64,000 nucleotides of DNA from Streptomyces sp. MNU76 (GTDB lineage Bacteria; Actinomycetota; Actinomycetes; Streptomycetales; Streptomycetaceae): assembly GCF_020982545.1 (NCBI RefSeq), contig NZ_JAJKLK010000023.1, positions 62,001 through 126,000 on the forward strand. Direction: 5' to 3'. Shown piece after piece: positions 1 through 8,849 of this stretch; the first letter of the stretch is position 1, and each line of letters starts with the position of its first letter. The notes under the pieces are model-generated. The model worked only from the letters and a program-made list of their open reading frames with translations, was not told where the DNA came from and made no database searches. The position numbers and the translations under genes are program-made.

Positions 1-1
1 C

Positions 2-934
2 GCGGTGGCGCGCAACGCGACGGTGAAGGCGGCCGTCAAGGCGATCTGGCCACCCGTCGACCCCGCGAAGCTCGTGCTGCGGCTGCTCTCCGACGCGGAC
101 TTCCTGGCCGAGCACGCGGAGGGGATCCTCACGGACGACGAGCAGAAGACGATCCTGTGGGCGAAGCCGGCGCGGAGCGTGAAGTCGGTGAAGTGGTCGG
201 CCGCCGACGCGGTCCTGGTCGACGAGGCGACGGACCTGGTGCAGCGCACGCACTCCCTCGGCCATGTCGTCCTCGACGAGGCGCAGGACCTCTCCCCCAT
301 GCAGTACCGGGCGGTGGGCCGCCGCTGCACCACCGGTTCGGCGACGGTCCTCGGCGACCTCGCACAGGGCACGACCCCCTGGGCGACGCGGAGTTGGCAG
401 GAGGCACTGGCGCACCTCGGCAAGGGGGAGGCGCATGTGGAGGAGCTGACGGCCGGTTTCCGCGTCCCGACGGACGTGATCACGTACGCCTCCCGGCTCC
501 TCCCGCACATCGCGCCCGGCCTGACCCCGGTGGCGTCGGTCCGCGAGAACCCGGGCTTCTTCGACGTACGCCCGACCACCGACGACTCCCACGTCATCGC
601 CGCCTGCGAGGAGTTGCTCCGCAACGAGGGCTCGACCGGCCTGATCGCCGCGGACACCCGTGTCCCCGCCCTCGCCGAGGCGCTGACGGCGGCGGGCCTC
701 GCCCATCTGTCCCCCGGCGAGGAGACGACGCACGAGACCCGCCTGACGCTCGTCCCGGCCTCGCTCGCCAAGGGCCTGGAGTACGACTACGTCGTCCTGG
801 ACGAGCCCCAGGAGATCGTCGACGCCGAACCGGACGAACGCACGGGCCTACGCCGCCTCTACGTCACCCTCACCCGAGCGGTCTCGGGCCTGATCGTGAC
901 CCATGCGGCGCCGCTGCCGCCGCAGTTGGCCTAG
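2..934 (+). CDS. HelD/UvrD-like superfamily 1 helicase, C-terminal part
   Basis: The reading frame is open at the left edge, so only the last ~310 residues are present. Counting from the first in-window GTG at 5, a Walker B motif DEAQDLSP lies near residues 91-98. Late helicase motifs follow, LAKGLEYDYVVL near 255-266 and YVTLTRA near 286-292. The spacing and wording fit the HelD/HelR group of ATPases, which release stalled RNA polymerase from DNA, better than UvrD or Rep. The Walker A end is outside the window. An actinobacterial HelR would be linked to rifamycin tolerance, but that role is inference. The family call is fairly safe and the subfamily less so. Confidence 0.75.
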   Translation, partial: AVARNATVKAAVKAIWPPVDPAKLVLRLLSDADFLAEHAEGILTDDEQKTILWAKPARSVKSVKWSAADAVLVDEATDLVQRTHSLGHVVLDEAQDLSPMQYRAVGRRCTTGSATVLGDLAQGTTPWATRSWQEALAHLGKGEAHVEELTAGFRVPTDVITYASRLLPHIAPGLTPVASVRENPGFFDVRPTTDDSHVIAACEELLRNEGSTGLIAADTRVPALAEALTAAGLAHLSPGEETTHETRLTLVPASLAKGLEYDYVVLDEPQEIVDAEPDERTGLRRLYVTLTRAVSGLIVTHAAPLPPQLA

Positions 935-1138
935 GCCCGCCGGGCCACCGGGCCACCGGGCAGGGCACCCAGCTGACGTCGTGCCTCCGCCGGCCACGTT
1001 CCCGCGCCGCCGTGCGTCCGGGACTCGTCGTGCTGGTCCTCGGTCAGCGCCTCCGCTGCCTGCGGGCAGTCGTTCCCACTACTCGGACCACTCGGACGTG
1101 TTCATGACGTCGAAAGTACGGGAACACGCGCACGCGAC

Positions 1139-1171
1139 GGCCCCCGGCGACCGCGAAGGTCACCGGGGGCC
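1139..1171 (-). terminator. Hairpin terminator after the protease gene
   Basis: A 14-bp stem (arms 1139-1152 and 1158-1171, one mismatch) with a GCGAA loop starts 20 nt past the stop codon of the minus-strand protease gene. It has no T-run, as is usual in Streptomyces. It also lies downstream of the plus-strand helicase gene and may serve both. Confidence 0.7.
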
Positions 1172-1190
1172 ATTCGCGCGTGGGTTTCGC

Positions 1191-2447
1191 CTACTTGAAC
1201 TTGTTGCTGGTCGCCAGGTAGACCTGCTTCGCGTTCTTGCCGAGGCGCGGCCCCGTGATGAACGTGGAGCGGTCGCTCAGGGAGTTGTTGGAGACCAGGT
1301 AGGTGCGGCCCTTGTGGGACATGAACCAGGGGCCGCCGGAGGCACCGCCGTTCATGGTGCAGCCGACCATGTACTGGGCCGGGTAGTCGCTCGGGTAGCT
1401 GTAGCCGAGGACGAAGCGCTTGGTGGCGCCCTGGCAGTGGTACATCTTCGAGCCGTCGTACGGGGCCTCGGCCGGGTAGCCGCGCACCTTCATGTTCTTG
1501 ACCTTGTTGGCGGCGGGGGCGTTGAACCACACCGGCAGGGCCGAACCGAGGCGCTCCTCAAGGGACTTGGAGCCCTTCTCCGGCTTCACGTGCAGCACCG
1601 CGTAGTCGTACGCGGCGGCCACGGTGCCCTCGCTGGCGGCGCCGCCCTTGATCCAGGTGCCAGAGGTGGTGGCCCAGTCGGCCCAGGCGACGCCGTACGG
1701 GGAGACGTTGCTCGCGCGGTAGTTCGCGGACGCCTGGCTGATGTTCAGCTTGCCCGTGTTGTTGAAGGACGGTACGAAGGCGATGTTGCGGTACCAGCCG
1801 CCGCCCTTGCCCGCGTGCACACAGTGCCCGGCGGTCCACACCAGGTTGGACTTGCCCGGGTGCGCCGGGTCCTTCACGACCGCGGCGGAGCAGACGCTCG
1901 ACCCCTGGGGCGTGGTGAAGAAGAGCTTGCCGACCGGGGGCGCGTACTTGTGGTACGTGGCCTTGACCCTGCCGGCCTGCTGCTTCTTGACCTTGCCGTC
2001 GGGCAGCCAGACCTGGGTGGTCTTGCCGGCCCCGGTGGCGGTGTTGCCCGCCTCGGCGACCGCCGGCAGGTCCGGCAGGTTCTCCTTGGCCTCGGCGATG
2101 CGCTCCGGCGTCCAGAAGTTCTCGATGTACGGGTTGGCGAAGTCCTCCGCCTTGGAGGCCCAGTCGCCGCTGAAGTCCTGCCAGCCACCGTCCTTCCACT
2201 TCTGCAGCGCGTCACCGGTGAGCTCGGTCGGCACACCCTTCGGGAGCTTGAACCCGCCGACGGTCGTGTCACCGCCGCTCTCGTTCTCGCCGGTGTCGAT
2301 GTTGTCGCCCGCGTCCGCCTGGGCGGTCGTGGAGTCGGAGGCCTTGGCCCCGCTCTCCTCGGTCTTGCTGCAGGCGGTGGTAGTGACCATGACCGCGGCG
2401 ATCACGGCGGCTGCGGCCGTGAGGCCGCGGCGGCGTATGAATGGCAT
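1191..2447 (-). CDS. Secreted trypsin/V8-like serine protease lipoprotein
   Basis: The 418-residue protein starts with basic residues and a hydrophobic stretch ending in TTACS, a lipobox with Cys26, so it is probably anchored outside the membrane. The chymotrypsin-fold catalytic triad is visible: His208 in WTAGHC, Asp281 in YDYAVL and Ser370 in GGASGGP. Two cysteines near 338 and 363 could form a disulfide. Residues 30-180 are a low-similarity linker or pro-region. The start at 2447 is chosen because the signal sequence begins there; the frame extends upstream without signal-like sequence. It diverges from the Nep1-like gene at 2787. The substrate is unknown. Confidence 0.85.
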   Translation of the reverse strand: MPFIRRRGLTAAAAVIAAVMVTTTACSKTEESGAKASDSTTAQADAGDNIDTGENESGGDTTVGGFKLPKGVPTELTGDALQKWKDGGWQDFSGDWASKAEDFANPYIENFWTPERIAEAKENLPDLPAVAEAGNTATGAGKTTQVWLPDGKVKKQQAGRVKATYHKYAPPVGKLFFTTPQGSSVCSAAVVKDPAHPGKSNLVWTAGHCVHAGKGGGWYRNIAFVPSFNNTGKLNISQASANYRASNVSPYGVAWADWATTSGTWIKGGAASEGTVAAAYDYAVLHVKPEKGSKSLEERLGSALPVWFNAPAANKVKNMKVRGYPAEAPYDGSKMYHCQGATKRFVLGYSYPSDYPAQYMVGCTMNGGASGGPWFMSHKGRTYLVSNNSLSDRSTFITGPRLGKNAKQVYLATSNKFK

Positions 2448-2786
2448 GGAGCCCGTCCCCGTGTGATGAAACTTGTCATGCCCCCGCTTGGCTGGGGCGA
2501 GACAACTATGCACGCGCGGGAGCCCGCGATGATCTCCGGAAGGCCCTGCACGGCGACTTCGCACACAACAACTACGTGGCGGATATCTACCTGTGATGTG
2601 GCGTGTCCGCGCCGGTCCCCACCCCTGGGTCACAACTCACAGGGTTTTCACAATGATTGATTCTTCATCACTCCGACACCTCCGGACCCTTGTGCACTAC
2701 CCGCGAGTAGCGCCAATCTGACCTGCGCATGCCATGGCGCATGACATGACATACGCCATCCCTCGCGGCAGGCTCAGGAGGCCGTA
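2448..2786. promoter_or_regulatory. Divergent intergenic region between protease and Nep1-like genes
   Basis: There is no gene in this 339-bp gap, which must hold promoters for both divergent secreted-protein genes. An inverted repeat TGCGC-N8-GCGCA lies at 2724-2741, followed by the direct repeat ATGACATGACAT. Both sit 45-60 bp upstream of the plus-strand start and could bind a regulator. The stretch around 2640-2680 is unusually AT-rich for this genome. Confidence 0.4.
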
Positions 2787-3572
2787 GTGAAGACAGGTTC
2801 GCACTCGCGCACTTCGCGTCGTTTTCGCAGATCCGCCGTTGTGCTCGGCTCCACCGTCGCCCTGGTGGTCGGCGTCGCCGGCAGCGCGTTCGCGGCCCCG
2901 CCCGCCGCGCTGCCCGCCAACGCGGAGGCCCTGGAGACGACGTGGCAGCCGGCGTACGACTACGACACGGACGGCTGTTACTCGACGCCCGCGATCGGCC
3001 CCACGGGCACGGTCAACGGCGGTCTGAAGCCCACCGGTTCACTGAGCGGCGACTGCCGCGACCGGTCCGACCTGGACAACACCAACGGCTACTCGCGCTA
3101 CAAGTGCAACAACGGCTGGTGCGCGATCATGTACGACCTCTACTTCGAGAAGGACCAGGCGGTCTCGGGCAGCAGCATCGGCGGCCACCGGCACGACTGG
3201 GAGCACGTCGTGGTCTGGGTGCAGAACGGCACGGCCCAGTACGTCTCGACCTCCGCCCACGGCGGCTTCAGCGTGCACGCCGCGTCCTCGGTCCGCTGGG
3301 AGGGTACGCACCCGAAGATCGTCTACCACAAGGACGGCATCCGGACGCACTGCTTCCGGCTCGCGGGCTCCAACGACGAGCCGCCGGAGAACCACAAGGG
3401 CACCTGGCAGTACCCGCCGCTCGTCGGCTGGAACGGCTACCCGTCCGGCATCCGCGACATCCTCGTCTCGCACGACTTCGGCAGCGCCAACTTCGGCCTC
3501 AAGGACGGGAGTTTCGCCTCCAACCTCGCCAAGGCGAAGCCGTCGGGGATCGCCTTCGACCCCAACGCTTAG
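2787..3572 (+). CDS. Secreted Nep1-like protein (NPP1 family)
   Basis: The 261-residue protein has a signal peptide, with an Arg-rich start, a hydrophobic core and an AFA cleavage site near residue 36. The exact NLP heptapeptide GHRHDWE lies at 133-139. In plant-associated microbes this motif coordinates the metal needed for membrane damage to plant cells by binding sphingolipids. Paired cysteines (64/90, 107/112) suggest a disulfide-stabilised fold. GTG at 2787 follows an AGGAG site at 2776-2780. Length and motif fit a full-length member. NLPs in soil Streptomyces are not always toxic, so the activity is inferred. The gene stands alone, divergent from a secreted protease. Confidence 0.9.
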   Translation: MKTGSHSRTSRRFRRSAVVLGSTVALVVGVAGSAFAAPPAALPANAEALETTWQPAYDYDTDGCYSTPAIGPTGTVNGGLKPTGSLSGDCRDRSDLDNTNGYSRYKCNNGWCAIMYDLYFEKDQAVSGSSIGGHRHDWEHVVVWVQNGTAQYVSTSAHGGFSVHAASSVRWEGTHPKIVYHKDGIRTHCFRLAGSNDEPPENHKGTWQYPPLVGWNGYPSGIRDILVSHDFGSANFGLKDGSFASNLAKAKPSGIAFDPNA

Positions 3573-3629
3573 CCCTGCGGGCTGCTTGGCCGGGGGGTGC
3601 GCTGTGGGGTGGGTGCGTTGTCGGGTGCG

Positions 3630-3925
3630 GGTGGGTGGGGCTTCTCGCGCAGTTCCCCGCGCCCCTGAAAGCCGGGGCGCCCCGTGCTTTTCACCCCGCC
3701 ACCCACCACCCACCCCGCCACCCCGCCACCCCGCCACCCCGCCACCCCGCCACCCCGCCGCCCCGCCGCCTTCCAGGCCCGCAGCCCCGCCACCTTCAGG
3801 CCCGCCACCCCGCCACTATTGGGTCCGCCGCCCCGCCGCCTTCAGGCCGTAGCCGCGTCGCCTTTCAGGCCCGCGGGGCCTGCCCTTCAGGGGCGCGGGG
3901 AACTGCGCGAGAAGCCCCGCCGGGC
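3630..3925. repeat. Paired inverted intergenic repeat enclosing a CCACCCCGC tract
   Basis: The left arm (about 3630-3670) carries CTTCTCGCGCAGTTCCCCGC followed by GCCCCTGAAA. The right arm (about 3886-3925) is its inverse. Between them, 3690-3870 is a low-complexity tract built on CGCCACCCC units plus several TTCAGGCCCGC copies. The arms belong to the repeat family found at six other loci in this window. The unit lies between the Nep1-like gene and cutC, so it separates convergent genes and could fold into a long hairpin. The function is unknown; termination is a reasonable guess. Confidence 0.8.
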
Positions 3926-3952
3926 CCGCGGCCGGCAACGCACCCCCGCGCG

Positions 3953-4669
3953 TCAGCGCGATGCGGTCGCGCGGGCCGGGCGCGCGTCGAGGGCCGTGCG
4001 CCACGCGCGTACGGCCTCGGCGGCGACCGGCGCGGCCCACCCCCCGGGGCGGGCCGCGCCGCCGATGTGGAAGGCGTCCACGCGGGCCGCGCGCAGCCGG
4101 GGGATGTGGTCGAGGCGGAGACCACCGCCGATCATGAGGCGCTGCGTGTAGCCGGGATCCCCGCGTCTCGCGGCCTCCGCCAGCAGGACCGGCATCCCGT
4201 CGTCCACGCCCCGCGCCGACCCCGCCGTCAGATACGTGTCCAGCCCCGGCAGGTCGGCGAGCTGCTTGCGCAGGGCGTCCCGGTCGGCGGCACGGTCGAT
4301 CGCCCGGTGGAACGTCCACGAGCGCCCGTCCAGCTCGGCGACCACCCGCTCCACCGCGTCCAGATCGGGCCCGCCGTCCTCCCCGAGGAACCCGAGCACG
4401 AACTCCTCCGCCCCGGCCGCCCGCATGTCGCACGCGACCCGCACCAACGCGTCCACCCGCCCCGCCGCGAACCCGTCCGCGAGCCGCAGCATGACCCGTA
4501 CGGGGATGTCGACGGCGGCCTGCACCTCCACGAACGTCGCGACCGTCGGGGTGAGCCCGTCGGCCGCCATGTCCGCCACCAGCTCCAGCCGGTCGGCACC
4601 TCCGGCCTGGGCGGCGACGGCGTCCTCGGCGTCGAGGGCGATCACCTCCAGAAGCGCGCGCGTGGTCAT
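3953..4669 (-). CDS. cutC: CutC-family protein
   Basis: The 238-residue protein matches CutC, a TIM-barrel family: it opens with LLEVIALDAEDAVAA, followed by AGGADRLELVADMAADGLTP, and has VMLRLADGF and later FHRAID. CutC was first linked to copper tolerance in E. coli, but its molecular function is still unclear. ATG at 4669 is preceded by GAAGGAAGGGG. An upstream in-frame ATG at 4693 is possible but has a poorer site. It converges with the Nep1-like gene across the repeat unit and is divergent from the XRE regulator. Confidence 0.88.
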   Translation of the reverse strand: MTTRALLEVIALDAEDAVAAQAGGADRLELVADMAADGLTPTVATFVEVQAAVDIPVRVMLRLADGFAAGRVDALVRVACDMRAAGAEEFVLGFLGEDGGPDLDAVERVVAELDGRSWTFHRAIDRAADRDALRKQLADLPGLDTYLTAGSARGVDDGMPVLLAEAARRGDPGYTQRLMIGGGLRLDHIPRLRAARVDAFHIGGAARPGGWAAPVAAEAVRAWRTALDARPARATASR

Positions 4670-4840
4670 GGGGCCCCTTCCTTCGGGCTTCACGTGACGA
4701 CAACAGGTCTAGTCCAATTTACCAACAACCCGGGCTGTTGGACGCGGCCGTCACGTTCAGCACGCGCCCGACCACTGTCCGCATCTACCCTCGAATCGGC
4801 GCGCAGCAACAAGACCGGCTGTCCGAGAGGGAGTTGCCCC

Positions 4841-5704
4841 ATGCCCAAGCCCAGGACCATCGACCCGTCCCAGTCCACGCGAGCGATGTACGGCGCGGAA
4901 CTGCGCCACCGGCGCGAACGGGCGGGCCTGTCCCAGGAGGACCTGGGGGCCGCGATGTTCATCAGCGGGGCGTACGTGGGGATGCTGGAGGTCGGGACGC
5001 GCCGGATGCAGCCGGAGTTCGCGAGGATGGCGGACGAGGTGCTGAGCGCGGACGGGTTCTTCACGCGGAACCTGGAGGCGGCGCGGAAGTCGCCGTACGA
5101 GCACCATTTCGCGGACGTGGTGGAACTCGAAGCGCTGGCCCACACGATCAAGGACTGGGCGCCGATCCTCGTCCCCGGCCTGCTTCAGACGGCGGCGTAC
5201 ACGCGGGCGGTGGTCCGGGCGTACGACCCGGTCCTGGCCGAGGAGGTCGTGGAGGAGCGCGTGGCCGCCCGCCGGGCCCGCGCGCACATCTTCCGCGACC
5301 CGACGAAGCCGCGGTACTGGGCGGTCCTGGACGAGATGGTCCTACGACGGCCGGTGGGCGGCCCGGGGGTCATGGCGGAGCAGCTCCGGCACATCGCCGG
5401 GATGGCGCGGCGGCACCGGATCATCGTCCAGGTGCTGCCGTTGGCGGAGGGAGCGAATGCGGGGATGGAGGGCATCTTCAAGCTGATGACCTTCGAGGAC
5501 GCCCCGCCGCTCGTGTACAACCAAGCGTCCGAAACTGGCCGCCTGTTCGACGATCCGACTGTGGTGACCCGTTCCGTACTGACCTACGATCTGCTTGGGG
5601 GTACGGCGCTGTCGCCTGGCGTGTCCCTCGCCCTGATCGAGCAGGCGGCCAAGGAGTACGAGGATGCGCATCGCACCCGATCTGAGGACCGTGAAGTGGC
5701 GTAA
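4841..5704 (+). CDS. XRE-family regulator with DUF5753 domain
   Basis: The 287-residue protein has an N-terminal helix-turn-helix at about residues 18-70 (ELRHRRERAGLSQEDLG then a second helix) and a DUF5753 C-terminal domain with the typical LVPGLLQTAAYTRAV near 110-124 and VQVLPLAEG near 198. ATG at 4841 gives the standard family start. The last 41 nt overlap the DUF397 gene that follows, the usual arrangement of the abundant Streptomyces bldB/abaA-like regulator pairs. The targets are unknown. A second pair lies at 14103-15207. Confidence 0.9.
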   Translation: MPKPRTIDPSQSTRAMYGAELRHRRERAGLSQEDLGAAMFISGAYVGMLEVGTRRMQPEFARMADEVLSADGFFTRNLEAARKSPYEHHFADVVELEALAHTIKDWAPILVPGLLQTAAYTRAVVRAYDPVLAEEVVEERVAARRARAHIFRDPTKPRYWAVLDEMVLRRPVGGPGVMAEQLRHIAGMARRHRIIVQVLPLAEGANAGMEGIFKLMTFEDAPPLVYNQASETGRLFDDPTVVTRSVLTYDLLGGTALSPGVSLALIEQAAKEYEDAHRTRSEDREVA

Positions 5705-5879
5705 GAGCAGCTACAGCGGCGGCACCAGTGCCGAGTGCGTGGAAGTCGGCGACAACATCCCCGGACTTGTCCCCGTCCGCGACAGCAAAAACGCGACCGG
5801 CGATGTTCTCGTATTCCAGGCCGCCGCCTGGTCGTGCTTTGTCGCGGCGGCGGCCCGGGAACTCCGCGCCGCTCAGTAA
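5664..5879 (+). CDS. DUF397 domain protein, partner of the XRE regulator
   Basis: The 71-residue protein carries the DUF397 signature VKWRKSSYSGG near the N-terminus, then CVEVG, VPVRDSKN and a closing FQAAAWSCFV. It overlaps the end of the XRE gene in another frame, implying translational coupling. DUF397 proteins usually accompany XRE-DUF5753 regulators and probably modulate them; the biochemical role is not settled. Its 3' end overlaps the convergent secreted-protein gene by 7 nt. Confidence 0.9.
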   Translation: MRIAPDLRTVKWRKSSYSGGTSAECVEVGDNIPGLVPVRDSKNATGDVLVFQAAAWSCFVAAAARELRAAQ

Positions 5880-6250
5880 ATGGTGATCTGCTCGATCTTG
5901 TGCACCTTGCCGCTGGGGGAACCGGAGGCGAGGCCGAGGTCGAAGGCGTACCACTTCGGGAGGCGGCCCGAGTCCCACTGAGGGCCGCCCAGAACCGTGC
6001 GGTACTTGAAGCTCACCTCGTTGTTGCCGGTGTTCATCCAGCCCACGCCGTAGATGGCGACATCGATGGTGCCGGCGTTGGCGAAGCAGGGATTCACGCC
6101 GTCGACCTCGAAGTACAGGAAGTCACTCCGGTCCCCGCAGTCCACTCGGTTGATGGCGTGCGCGGGCAGCGCGGTGGCGACGGTGGCCGCCAGCGCCGCA
6201 CCGGTGACACCGGCGAAGCGGAGCGCGCGGCGGGCGAGCGAACGGTTCAT
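5873..6250 (-). CDS. Small secreted protein, beta/gamma-crystallin-like
   Basis: The 125-residue protein has a signal peptide (Arg-rich start, hydrophobic core, cleavage near AHA at residues 30-32). The mature part has NRVDCGDRSDFLYF, CFANAG, VAIYGVGWMNTGNNEVSF and a closing IEQITIY. The short beta-strand pattern and the two cysteines resemble the small Streptomyces beta/gamma-crystallin or killer-toxin-like proteins. That fold call is from memory of the pattern, without a search. ATG at 6250 fits. Function unknown. Confidence 0.65.
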   Translation of the reverse strand: MNRSLARRALRFAGVTGAALAATVATALPAHAINRVDCGDRSDFLYFEVDGVNPCFANAGTIDVAIYGVGWMNTGNNEVSFKYRTVLGGPQWDSGRLPKWYAFDLGLASGSPSGKVHKIEQITIY

Positions 6251-6466
6251 CGAGGACCCCTCTGGCTCTCACGACTGGTATGCGGCAAGTGAGAGTGCCG
6301 GAAAGCTCGTCAGGTTGCTTCGTATCGGCGAACTTTTCGCACCAATGCCCTTGAAGGCAGAGGCAGTTGCCCTCCCGTGCACAGTGAATTGCGGGGACCG
6401 TTTCCCGCTGTACGCTCTGCGATCAGTTCCGGCTTCAAGCTTCAGAGATCGACGCAGAGGGAAGTC

Positions 6467-7270
6467 ATGCGCAGAATCACAGCGGCCGTCGCCGCAGGTC
6501 TGATGACGTTCGCGGGACTGGTCGCGGCGGGCGCCCCGGCCCAGGCGGCGACGCCGACCGCCGAGTACGTCGCGCTCGGCGACTCGTACGCCTCCGGCGT
6601 CGGCGCGGGCTCGTACGACCCGGGGAGCGGCGACTGCAAGCGGAGCACGAAGAACTACCCCCACCTGTGGGCGGCGGCCAACCCCGAGTACACGCTGAAG
6701 GACGTCACCTGCAGCGGCGCGACCATCGCGGACGTACGGGCCGAGCAGCTGTCCGCGCTGAGCGCGTCGACGAACCTCGTCACGCTCACGGTGGGCGGCA
6801 ACGACACCCAGTTCTCGACGGTGGTCAGGACGTGCCTGACCGACACCGAGAGCGCCTGCGCGCTGGCCACCGGGTGGATGTCGGCTGTCGCCAGGAACCA
6901 GCTCGTGGGTGAGCTCAGCGGCCTCTACAAGGACATCAAGGCGCGCTCGCCGAAGGCCCTGATACTCGTCTTCGGCTACCCGCAGACGCTCTCCACCACC
7001 GGCGCGTGCTCCCCGATCGAGCTCAGCGCAAAGAAGCGCGCCGACATGAACGGGCTGGCCGACGCCCTCGCCGAGGGCACCGCGAAGGCAGCGGTCGACG
7101 CGGGCGTCTACTTCGTGGACATGCGCAAGCCGTTCGCCGGCCACGGGGCGTGCGGGACCGACCCGTGGGTCCACGGTGTCAACACGTCCGACATGACGGC
7201 GACCTTCCACCCCAACGCGGCGGGCCACGAGAAGGGCTACGCGGCGAAGTTCATCTCCACCTGGGGCTGA
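6467..7270 (+). CDS. Secreted SGNH/GDSL lipase-esterase
   Basis: The 267-residue protein has a signal peptide ending near AQA (residue 27). SGNH blocks follow: GDSYASG with nucleophile Ser40, the oxyanion Gly in CSGATI, GGND at 110-113 and a C-terminal FHPN with His248. It resembles the extracellular Streptomyces lipase/esterase group, which cleaves short to medium acyl esters. ATG at 6467 is preceded by GAGGGAAG; the frame opens earlier at 6377 but only the internal start gives a signal peptide. Six cysteines suggest disulfides. Confidence 0.9.
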   Translation: MRRITAAVAAGLMTFAGLVAAGAPAQAATPTAEYVALGDSYASGVGAGSYDPGSGDCKRSTKNYPHLWAAANPEYTLKDVTCSGATIADVRAEQLSALSASTNLVTLTVGGNDTQFSTVVRTCLTDTESACALATGWMSAVARNQLVGELSGLYKDIKARSPKALILVFGYPQTLSTTGACSPIELSAKKRADMNGLADALAEGTAKAAVDAGVYFVDMRKPFAGHGACGTDPWVHGVNTSDMTATFHPNAAGHEKGYAAKFISTWG

Positions 7271-7293
7271 CCGGCCGGTGACCGTGGCCACGC

Positions 7294-7971
7294 TCAGGGA
7301 TAGAGGCTGAGCTCGGCCTCGGTCGCGCCGGCCAGTTCGTACGACGTCCCGGTGGGCGGCCGACGACCCGAGTAGAGGCGTACGAGGGTGGGGGCGTCGC
7401 CGATGTAGCGGGCGGGCGGGGCGTCGCCGCTCGGGGCGCCGAGCAACAGGGGCGTGTCGGCGTCGTCGAGGTCGGCGTGCAGCGGGCGGGTGCCATGGGC
7501 TCGGCTGAGGTGGGCCAACAGCTCTACCGCCAGACCTAGTTGGGGACCCTCGTACGCACCGGGCACACTCCACGCCTCGCGTACGTCACCGGCGTGCACC
7601 CACTCGCCGAAGGCGACGCCGTCCAGGACGCCACCGGCGTCGGCGATGACCGGGCCCGCGTCGGTCATGCCCCGCTCCAACTCGTCCACGATCCGCGCGA
7701 CGGGCCACTCGACCCGCTCGGCGATGTCCCGGGCGTTCGACTCCGGGCTGAAGACTCCCTTCTCCAGCCGGCCTTCGACCACCCGCGACAACACGGCGGA
7801 ACAGTGCGCCAGCATGTCCCGCACGCTCCACCCGGGACAACAGGTCGCCGCCCCGAAGTCAGCCTCCGGACGGTCCCGCAGCAGCGGCACCAGCGCGTCC
7901 CGCTCACCGGCCAGCAGCCGCGCGGGGAGTCCGGGGTCCCGTACATCGTGCGTATCAGCCACAGTCGTCAT
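7294..7971 (-). CDS. Maleylpyruvate isomerase/mycothiol-dependent (DinB-like) family protein
   Basis: The 225-residue protein has the N-terminal four-helix domain shared by mycothiol-dependent enzymes: CCPGWSVRDMLAHCSAVL at about 43-60, with the metal-binding His at DMLAH, and later FGEWVHAGDVREAW with a second His. A C-terminal SCP2-like part follows. The family often appears as TIGR03083. Substrate unknown. ATG at 7971 is the first start that leads directly into the domain. It faces the SGNH gene convergently. Confidence 0.75.
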   Translation of the reverse strand: MTTVADTHDVRDPGLPARLLAGERDALVPLLRDRPEADFGAATCCPGWSVRDMLAHCSAVLSRVVEGRLEKGVFSPESNARDIAERVEWPVARIVDELERGMTDAGPVIADAGGVLDGVAFGEWVHAGDVREAWSVPGAYEGPQLGLAVELLAHLSRAHGTRPLHADLDDADTPLLLGAPSGDAPPARYIGDAPTLVRLYSGRRPPTGTSYELAGATEAELSLYP

Positions 7972-8067
7972 GCGACCCACGCTAGGGGCAGAGGGCCGCC
8001 GGGCGCACGACCACGGCGCTCGACCACGCCGCGCCACCGTGGCTCACCTCCACGGCACAATGCGTAC

Positions 8068-8748
8068 ATGCCCGACTCCCAGTCCCCCAGGGAAATCCTC
8101 CGCCACCGCTGGCTGCCCGCGCTGCTGTCGGCCCGGGACGGGGCCTGCGATCCCCCGCCGTTGCCGTACGCCGACGCCCTGATCGCGCGGTGGTCGGAAC
8201 CGCAGCGGAAGTACCACACCCTCGACCACCTCACGGCGGTGCTGGACCGTGTCGAGGTGCTGGAGGACCACGCGACGGACCCGGACCTCGTCCGGCTGGC
8301 CGCATGGTTCCACGACGCGGTGTATCTGCCGGACCGGTCGGAGAACGAGGAGCGGTCGGCGCGGCTCGCCGAGCGGGCGCTGCCGGAGGCCGGGGTGTCG
8401 CGGGAGCGGACGGCGGAGGTGGCGCGGCTGGTGCGTCTGACCGTCACGCACGATCCGGCCGACGACGACCCGAACGGCCAGGTCCTGTGTGACGCGGACC
8501 TCGCGATCCTGGCGTCACCGCCGGCCGCGTACGCCGCGTACGCGGCCGCCGTACGGGAGGAGTACGGCTTCGTCCCGGACGACGCGTTCCGAGCGGGCCG
8601 GGCGGCGGTACTGCGCCAACTCCTGGACCTGCCAAGGCTGTTCAGGACTCCATACGGCCGGCGGGAGTGGGAGGACCGGGCCCGGGAGAACCTGCGGGCG
8701 GAACTGGCGGGTCTGACGGGGCCGACAGGACCGGCGGCCGACAGCTGA
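8068..8748 (+). CDS. HD-domain metal-dependent phosphohydrolase-like protein
   Basis: The 226-residue protein belongs to a small predicted HD family: EPQRKYHTLDHL at 44-55 supplies histidines, AAWFHDAVYLPD contains the His82-Asp83 pair, LTVTHDP follows, and CDADLAILA supplies the final Asp. Such proteins bind two metals and are predicted to cleave phosphoesters of nucleotides, but no substrate is known for this subgroup. ATG at 8068 starts 97 nt from the divergent minus-strand gene. Confidence 0.8.
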   Translation: MPDSQSPREILRHRWLPALLSARDGACDPPPLPYADALIARWSEPQRKYHTLDHLTAVLDRVEVLEDHATDPDLVRLAAWFHDAVYLPDRSENEERSARLAERALPEAGVSRERTAEVARLVRLTVTHDPADDDPNGQVLCDADLAILASPPAAYAAYAAAVREEYGFVPDDAFRAGRAAVLRQLLDLPRLFRTPYGRREWEDRARENLRAELAGLTGPTGPAADS

Positions 8749-8849
8749 ACCGGCGGCGCTGACGCCCGGCCGCGTTGCGCACCGGGAACGGGTGACCGCG
8801 GCGTAAATCCGGTACGTACGGACGCCTGGCCCCGCCTATCCTCGCCGCC

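Noticed and set aside
3690..3870. Repeated CCACCCCGC units as a possible CRISPR array
   Set aside because: Units are short and contiguous with no unique spacers, and no cas genes are present.
2942..5704. A 920-residue plus-strand frame ending with the XRE regulator
   Set aside because: The first ~630 residues read the Nep1-like gene out of frame, the repeat tract and cutC antisense. The regulator starts at 4841.
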